This document shows, piece by piece, positions 58,771 through 64,000 of a DNA stretch of 64,000 nucleotides. The stretch lies in NCBI GenBank assembly GCA_025765615.1, contig JAIVFJ010000120.1, positions 122,001 through 186,000 of the forward strand, given 5' to 3'. The DNA is from Zopfochytrium polystomum. Taxonomy: Eukaryota > Chytridiomycota > Chytridiomycetes > Chytridiales > Chytridiaceae. A program made the translations under genes and the position numbers. The notes under the pieces are model-generated. The model had not been told where the DNA came from. It worked only from the letters and a program-made list of their open reading frames with translations, and did not search any database. Within the stretch, counting starts at the first letter, position 1; every line of letters starts with the position of its first letter.

Positions 58771-58853
58771 CTGACCTGGAGCTGCAGTGGGCTGTCCTGG
58801 TTCAACATTGGTTCAGACAAAAGTCAGGTGACCTGGAGCTGCTGTGAGTTGCC
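58741..58853. repeat. Two tandem units of 56 bp
   Basis: CTGGTCCAACATTGGTTCAG at 58741 and CTGGTTCAACATTGGTTCAG at 58797 begin near-identical copies that include GTCAGCTGACCTGGAGCTGC or a one-base variant. Confidence 0.85.
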
Positions 58854-60275
58854 CCAGTTCGACATTTCTCTGAACCCATTGAGTGTGATTCTAATTGCAT
58901 TGTCCTCGCCAGCGAAGCCTAGGAAAGCAAAGCTAGAATCACCGCTGTCTTCACGTAACTCTTTTCATTGGATTCAGATTTGGCCTTTCAGCTTACCCAA
59001 CTTTGTGTAAGTCGCATCAGCAGCAGTGACAAGGCCGCCGTCGACATAGGAATCAGACTTCCTAGGCTCAAATCTCAACAAAAGCAGACCTCTAACTTCA
59101 ACAACCAGCACCTCATGTCCCCAAACACCTCACCCTTTCATCATTGTCATCCACCATGTTCAAGGAATCACCCATCATTGTCGACTCTGGCTGTGTCAAG
59201 ACCATTCTCAAAGACACCCACCTTTTCACATCCTACACCGAATGCACCTTGTCTCCACCCCACTCAAAGCCAAAGGTGTCAGACCAGCAAGAATCCCTCT
59301 TTCAAATGGCATGGAGATTGTTTTCAAGGAAGCCTGCTTCGCCCCAAGCGCACTTTACAGTCTCCTTGCCACCAACTACCTTCAAGAAGTTGGGAAGTTT
59401 TTCTTTTCTAAGTTTAAAGGCCGCCCTGGTGTTATCTTGAAAACTAGTGATGAGTCCCCCATTGGCCACTGTGGGCTCCTTTGCCCAGGATCCATGCAGA
59501 CGGCATTGGTGCGAGCTGTTGGATGTTGTTGGGTATGTCAAGGCCACTGCCACAGTTGGACTTCACTACAGTGCAGACGGCAACCCTCAACGTGTCAGAT
59601 ACGCAGACGCATCGTTCAACTCCTGCCATGACTCTCACTTGCAGATAGCATACCTCGTGCTGCTAGCAGGGGGAGCAATTGGGTGGAAGTCAGTGTGTTC
59701 GTCAACAGTCCCAACATCATCAACAGCAGGAGAGTATATTGCCCTCAGTGAACTTGGTTAGGAGCTTGAGGCTATCAACAACCTTCACCTGTCAGCCAAC
59801 AATCCACATGATGGTAAACAATCTTCATACAGACTGCTCTAAGCACATTCGACTTCACTACCACCACATCCAGTCGCTTGTTGAGGAAGGACTTGTGCAG
59901 ATTGATCATGTCCCCTCCTTTGATCAGCTCACCGACCTCCTCACCAAGCCACATGGACACGACATGGTTTTCAAAGGACGAATACTACTTGGACTTGTTG
60001 ACTCAAGCAAGGGACCAGCCAAACATAACAAGTTGATTGAGCATGTAAAAGCAATTAGGACGAAATGCTGCAAAGGTCACTTTCTTCAGAAACAGACCAA
60101 GGACAAGGAGAAGAATGCAGTGCACAGCACCACTTGGAGGGTACACATGGCACGCAAGGGTAAAGTAGTGGGTTAGGCCCAAGGGTGGGGCACCAGTTAG
60201 ATTTTCCCGTTGTTTCTTATCCTCGACCCCCACATCAGCTACAAACCTATCTTTCTGAGGGCGTCTCCCGCCCAA

Positions 60276-60439
60276 TGGACCACTTCCAAAAATCAACACA
60301 TTTCACAAAATGCGCCAGACACATTTGCTGTCACAAATGCAGTGACACGGAAGGGGATAAGACAGAAAACCGATGACATTTGCAACGACAAATGTGTCTG
60401 ACGCATTTTGTGACATGCGTTGAATTTGGAAGTGGTCCA
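60276..60439. mobile_element. MITE-like inverted-repeat element, about 164 bp
   Basis: The left arm begins TGGACCACTTCCAAA and continues with TCACAAAATGCG, CAGACACATTTG and CAAATG. The right arm is its reverse complement with few changes (CATTTG, CAAATGTGTCTG, CGCATTTTGTGA, TTTGGAAGTGGTCCA). The arms are about 65 nt with a short centre, and there is no coding capacity. A single related end, GGACCACTTCCAAA, also occurs at 56112, left of the retroelement. Confidence 0.85.
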
Positions 60440-61075
60440 ATCGCACATCAACCTGCTTTGGCTTGGACATGGTTGCTGCCAAAGCTGCCAAATAATCCAT
60501 AAATCCACTGAAAGGCAGCATCGGCACCTTCGGCGCCTCCACTGCAAGCGAAAATTGAGCAACCACGACGATGCCCCACAACCCTCAGGACATTTTCCTC
60601 CGACACCTGATATCCGGATATCCGGGATCCGGCTTTTCGGAGGCCAGCCTTACACACCTGTGGTTTTAGCATTACATCACTGTTCTGCATTGGTTCTCAG
60701 GGCGTCCAATGACGCAGTACCGAAATTGCTAACTGCTGGCGCCCGCCAAACCCGCGATCACTAACAGTAGGCCGTTTGCGCCGTCAAAACAGAAGACTGC
60801 TCCAAGTCGACACGCATTGCCTGTCACCATGAGATTCTCAAGTATCTCGCATAAGGTACGGTCATATTTTGGTTCTTCAGCTCTTACTTTACTATGATTC
60901 AGTGGAACACATCATATAGTTTTACATGAAAATATGACTGTGTCAGAAAGAGGAATCAATTCCTCTCATTTTTATATTTTTTCCACTATGTAGACTGATT
61001 TTTAGTCTTGTACCGAACATTGCCACGTATTTAGCGTAATATTGCAATATACGAGGGCGACGGAGAAAATTGGGG

Positions 61076-61117
<42 letters not shown>

Positions 61118-61321
61118 GAAAAGAAAAGAAAAGAAATGAAAAAAAGAAAGGGAGAGAGAGAAGGAGCAAACTTGTTCCCTTCTCTTTTTTTTTTTCTTTT
61201 TTCTCTGTTTCGTTTTGATTTGCGACAAACAACAGAAAGAAGAACAAGGTCCTTTGACCCCCCAACAGTTCATCAAGCACACAGCGATCGCACTTAACAG
61301 CCCGCACGATTCGTTGCAATC
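60440..61321. other. Intergenic region upstream of eIF4B
   Basis: No coding region is supported. It contains a GAAA tetranucleotide repeat at about 61078-61118, a T tract at 61187-61204 and A/T-rich sequence from 60880 to 61010. Confidence 0.55.
61078..61118. repeat. (GAAA)n microsatellite
   Basis: About ten GAAA units, followed by degenerate GAAAA units to about 61150, about 200 bp upstream of the eIF4B start. Confidence 0.9.
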
Positions 61322-63512
61322 ATGTCGAAGAAGAAGAGCAAAGGAATCGTAATGCATATATCGGAGTTCATGGCCGACCAGTGTAAGGAGGATGAACTGC
61401 TTGCCTGCGTCAATCACGCCGAACAGCAGTCAAGGGCAGCAGCTGACCGAATTACTCCATCTCTCTTTGTTGATAGCTTTGGGTTCGTGGGCTGACGATG
61501 TTGACGCACTTCCAACTTCCTGTGAGTGTGCGGTTTCCCTTGACTTTGTGCTGTATATACTGATGTGCCTTCCCCGACTCTAGCTGCCGGCTTCGACCTT
61601 CGGACCGGTGCGTTCCGTGAGAGTCCACAGTGGACGTTTTTGTTAAACTGCTTTTGTTCACAGGCTCTGGTGGTCGAAACAGTGACCGGTCAAGTGGTGA
61701 GACAACCTGAACTCGGAAGGCAGTCAATGTGACATCAGTCTCTGTCCTCCCCACCTTTCCCTCCCTGTGAATTTCGCTTGATAGGCGCGTTTGGCGATCG
61801 TGCTGATCGAGAGCCCCGGCGCGAGCCTGTCTTCCCGGATCGTCCCCCCTACACGGCTTTTATCGGAAATCTCAGCTTTGAAGTGACGGAAAATGACATT
61901 CACGACCTTTTCACAGGGCTGAAGGTTTGCAGACCACCCAGTACTTTCTGGCACGAGCGTGAACTGACTTTCACCCGACAGATAAAAAGTGTTCGACTCC
62001 AGAGAGGCCCCGATGACCGTCCGAAAGGCTTCGGCTACTGTGAGTTTGAGGACGTGGAATCGCTCAAGAAAGCCGTCAGTCACCATGGGGAAAACTTCTG
62101 CGGGCGAACCGTTCGGGTTGATGTCTCAGAATGTACGTCGGATTGTGTGATTTATCCGGATATGGTATGCTGATTCGGACACTTTAAACTAGCGAGGGAG
62201 CCGCCTCGGCGACAAACTTCGTTCCGCGACGACCAGCCTTCCGCCAGCGAAGGGAGCTCCGACTGGCGCCGTCGCGATGCCCCTCCCCCATCAGGAGGGA
62301 GCGACAGCGGCCGACCAAGCTTCCCAGACCGCCGCGCTTCCCGCTCCAACTTTTCGGACCGAACATCCATGGATGATCGCCGAAGCTCTCGTGGTTCGTT
62401 TTCTGACTACCGTGGCCCCGATGACCGTGGGAGCGAGCGCAGCGGCTTTGGCGACCGCGGCGGTTTCAGTGACCGCGGTGGCTTCGGCGACCGTGGAGGG
62501 TTTCGCGATCGCGACTCAGGATCGCGCGGTGACCGGGACTTTGGCTTCAGGAACCGACCTGCGGCAGCCGACAAGGTACCAGAAAGTAAGTGATTTTGAA
62601 GTGTGGGATTCCCTTTCTCACTCCTTTGTGGCAGAGCTTCTTGAGCGGAGGAAGTTGCAGTTGCAGCCCCGAACCGTGGACGATGGCCCCGCTCCCGCAG
62701 AGGTTGCGAGCCCTGTAGAAAAACCAGATGTTCCTTCACCTGTTGAGCCCCCGAAAAAGCCGAAAAGCAACCCCTTTGGAGACGCTAAACCCCGCGACGA
62801 TGCGGAAATCAACAAGCGGATAGAGGAGAGACTGAAGGAGAAGGAGGAGGCAGAACTGGCAGCCAAAAAAGCAGCAAAGGAAGAGGCGAGAAAGCAGAAG
62901 GAAGCCGAGGCTGCGGCTCGTGCGGCTGAGGCGGAAGCCGCGAGGAAGGCGAAGGAAGACGAACTAGAGCGACGGCGTCTTAGGGAATACGAAGCACAGC
63001 AGGAGAGAGAGCGCGCGGAAAAGGCAAAGGCCGAGGCCGAGGCAGAGGCTGCTGAGCAGCGTAAGACTGAGGTGAAGGTCGAAGGCGAATCCCTCGAACG
63101 GCAGCCGTCGTTTGGGGGCCGTGGGCGTGGCACTAGGGGCGGGCGCGGGGGCTTTGCGGCTGCAGGATCAGCGCGTGGTGGCAGTGCGGGTCGTGGTGGT
63201 TTCCGCTCTGAGCGTGCTGAAGGCGGGAGTTGGCGGCGGGAGGACAATGCGCCACCACCAGAGCGGCCGCAGCCAACTCCGGCAGCTACCCGAGATGTGG
63301 CGGCGGCGAAGGCTGTTACCGGACCAGCCCGCGGCGCAAGGCCCGCCAAGGCACCCGTCGTCCTGGAGGGGCCGAAAGAGGTTAAAGTCGACAATCCGTT
63401 TGCCCTGCTTGGCGAGGTCAGCACTCTGAATATTCGAGTCTTCGGCGACGCCTAATAATTTTAATACCTGAAACCGCAGGATGGCGACGTTGCTGATGAC
63501 GACGAGGAGTAA
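61322..63512 (+). CDS. eIF4B/Tif3-like translation initiation factor
   Basis: RNA-binding helper of the eIF4A helicase in cap-dependent initiation. Nine exons: 61322..61382, 61477..61521, 61584..61607, 61664..61696, 61785..61924, 61982..62132, 62193..62585, 62635..63416 and 63480..63512, giving 553 codons. The N-terminus has the eIF4B signature (EFMADQ, then GSWADDVDALPTS). The single RRM reads PPYTAFIGNLSFEVTENDIHD (RNP2), then KGFGYCEFED (RNP1). RG/DRGG-rich repeats follow (62369-62560, FGDRGGF type), then KLLERRKLQLQPRTVDDG, typical of eIF4B and eIF4H partners. A long charged helix (KRIEERLKEKEEAEL) leads to a Gly/Arg tail and NPFALLGE. Exons 2-4 are only 24-45 nt and all phase 1. Confidence 0.9.
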
Positions 63513-64000
63513 ACGCGAGGAACGCCGTTCGAATGAATTTGTTCTCCCTTTGCTGCTTTCTTTTGTGGGTTGCTCGTTGTCCGCGTTCGTTGTTGAGTAG
63601 TGAAAACGTCAACATCAATCTACCATAAACGTGGAAGAAAGGGAAGAATCTTTTTGCGAGCAGAGAGGGAAACACCACGAAAGGCGACCAGCCAGGAAGT
63701 CAGACCGTTTGTTGTCTTCGCGATTGACATTTCCAAAGGAGTTACGCAAGGACTCGACACTCGAGCGACTCTTAACGACCCAAGCAATGTGTCAGTGCAC
63801 TGTTGGGCTCTCGCTCTCGCAATATTTAGAAATGCACAAGGTGCGAGCGGGAGTGTACATTTGAAAACAAGACAAGTCGTTTCGTATCGATTGATTTGAT
63901 AATTGGACGAGGAATAACAGTTAATCAACAAACGATGATGAAACATTGGCAAAGCATTCTCCCTGTACTTAATAGTACTGTATCCTTCGCTGAAATTTAG
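63513..64000. other. Downstream region of eIF4B
   Basis: No gene is supported up to the window end. The remaining open frames are short and lack motifs. Confidence 0.5.

Larger units (their letters stand above)
56515..60178 (+). mobile_element. Decayed, internally deleted Ty1/copia retrotransposon
   Basis: Gag-like frame from 56515 (MSESSMKLLHCQLVNPVNF), with an in-frame TAG at 56689, continues to about 57450. It is followed in another frame by a CCHC zinc knuckle (CHHCGK, a TAG codon, then NHFAKHC; about 57628-57670). The copia protease core IIVDSGCVKTILKDTHLF is at about 59165. Soon after comes the end of reverse transcriptase (YVKATATVGLHYSADG) and RNase H (RYADASFNSC, GGAIGWKSV, STAGEYIALSELG). 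The copia C-terminus follows (HIRLHYHHIQSLVEEGLVQIDHVPSFDQLTDLLTKP, here given as two adjoining blocks of one frame near 59840-59955). Integrase and nearly all of reverse transcriptase are missing. Flanking LTRs were not identified with confidence. The element is dead. Confidence 0.8.

Noticed and set aside
61078..61150. CRISPR-like repeat pattern
   Set aside because: It is a simple GAAA tetranucleotide microsatellite without spacers, in a eukaryotic context.
62618..63424. 268-codon minus-strand open frame opposite eIF4B
   Set aside because: It is an Ala/Ser/Arg-rich mirror of the eIF4B charged helix and RGG tail, with no family motif.
63620..63952. Possible small minus-strand gene at the window end
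   Set aside because: Short, motif-free and without splice or promoter support.

Overview
The window is nuclear DNA of a zoosporic (chytrid-like) fungus. Genes are dense, protein-coding and split by many short introns (mostly 38-100 nt, GT-AG) on both strands. The gene set is fungal or opisthokont (KHA1-type antiporter, LAM/Ysp sterol-transfer protein, ULS1-type SNF2 ATPase, TRAPPC12, NSE3, SSF1, MED13, CCC1/VIT, ariadne, eIF4B). A complete axonemal dynein heavy chain implies a flagellated stage, which Dikarya lack. No organism name can be read from the sequence. All exon models come from hand reading of splice signals, reading-frame phase and family motifs; no transcript evidence was available.

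Layout. 1-1988 (-): KHA1-like K+/H+ antiporter, cut by the window edge. 3168-7745 (-): GRAM-VASt sterol-transfer protein. 8382-12795 (+): ULS1/RAD5-like SNF2 ATPase with a RING finger, 20 exons including 15-nt and 11-nt exons. 12996-13526 (-): SNAPIN-like BLOC-1 subunit, divergent from TRAPPC12 (13640-15787, +). 16669-18031 (+): nitronate monooxygenase. 18435-19432 (-): NSE3/MAGE, divergent from SSF1/Peter Pan (19523-20890, +). 21154-34516 (+): inner-arm axonemal dynein heavy chain, about 4118 aa. 34541-36055 (+): F-box-like repeat protein. 36710-42051 (-): MED13. 42128-43128 (-): coiled-coil protein of unknown role, divergent from a CCC1/VIT iron transporter (43193-44556, +). 44773-46646 (+): ariadne-type RBR E3 ligase. 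46963-49977 (+): DUF6604-like gene with apparent frame breaks.

From about 50 to 60.4 kb the character changes. There is a decayed inverted copy of the F-box-like gene (50524-52345, -), a decayed piggyBac transposase (about 52.4-55.1 kb, -), and a decayed, internally deleted Ty1/copia retroelement (about 56.5-60.2 kb, +). Inside the retroelement lies a 115-bp array of 5-bp modules that reads as an extended heat-shock element. A MITE-like inverted repeat follows (60.28-60.44 kb). Normal gene density returns with eIF4B (61322-63512, +).

Most genes are unlinked housekeeping functions: vesicle traffic, SMC5/6, ribosome assembly, transcription, translation initiation and ubiquitin. No operon-like or gene-cluster logic is visible. 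The most notable points are the microexons, the GC-AG intron in the dynein gene, very short divergent promoters, the inverted F-box gene/pseudogene pair, and the heat-shock-element-like array in the retroelement region.
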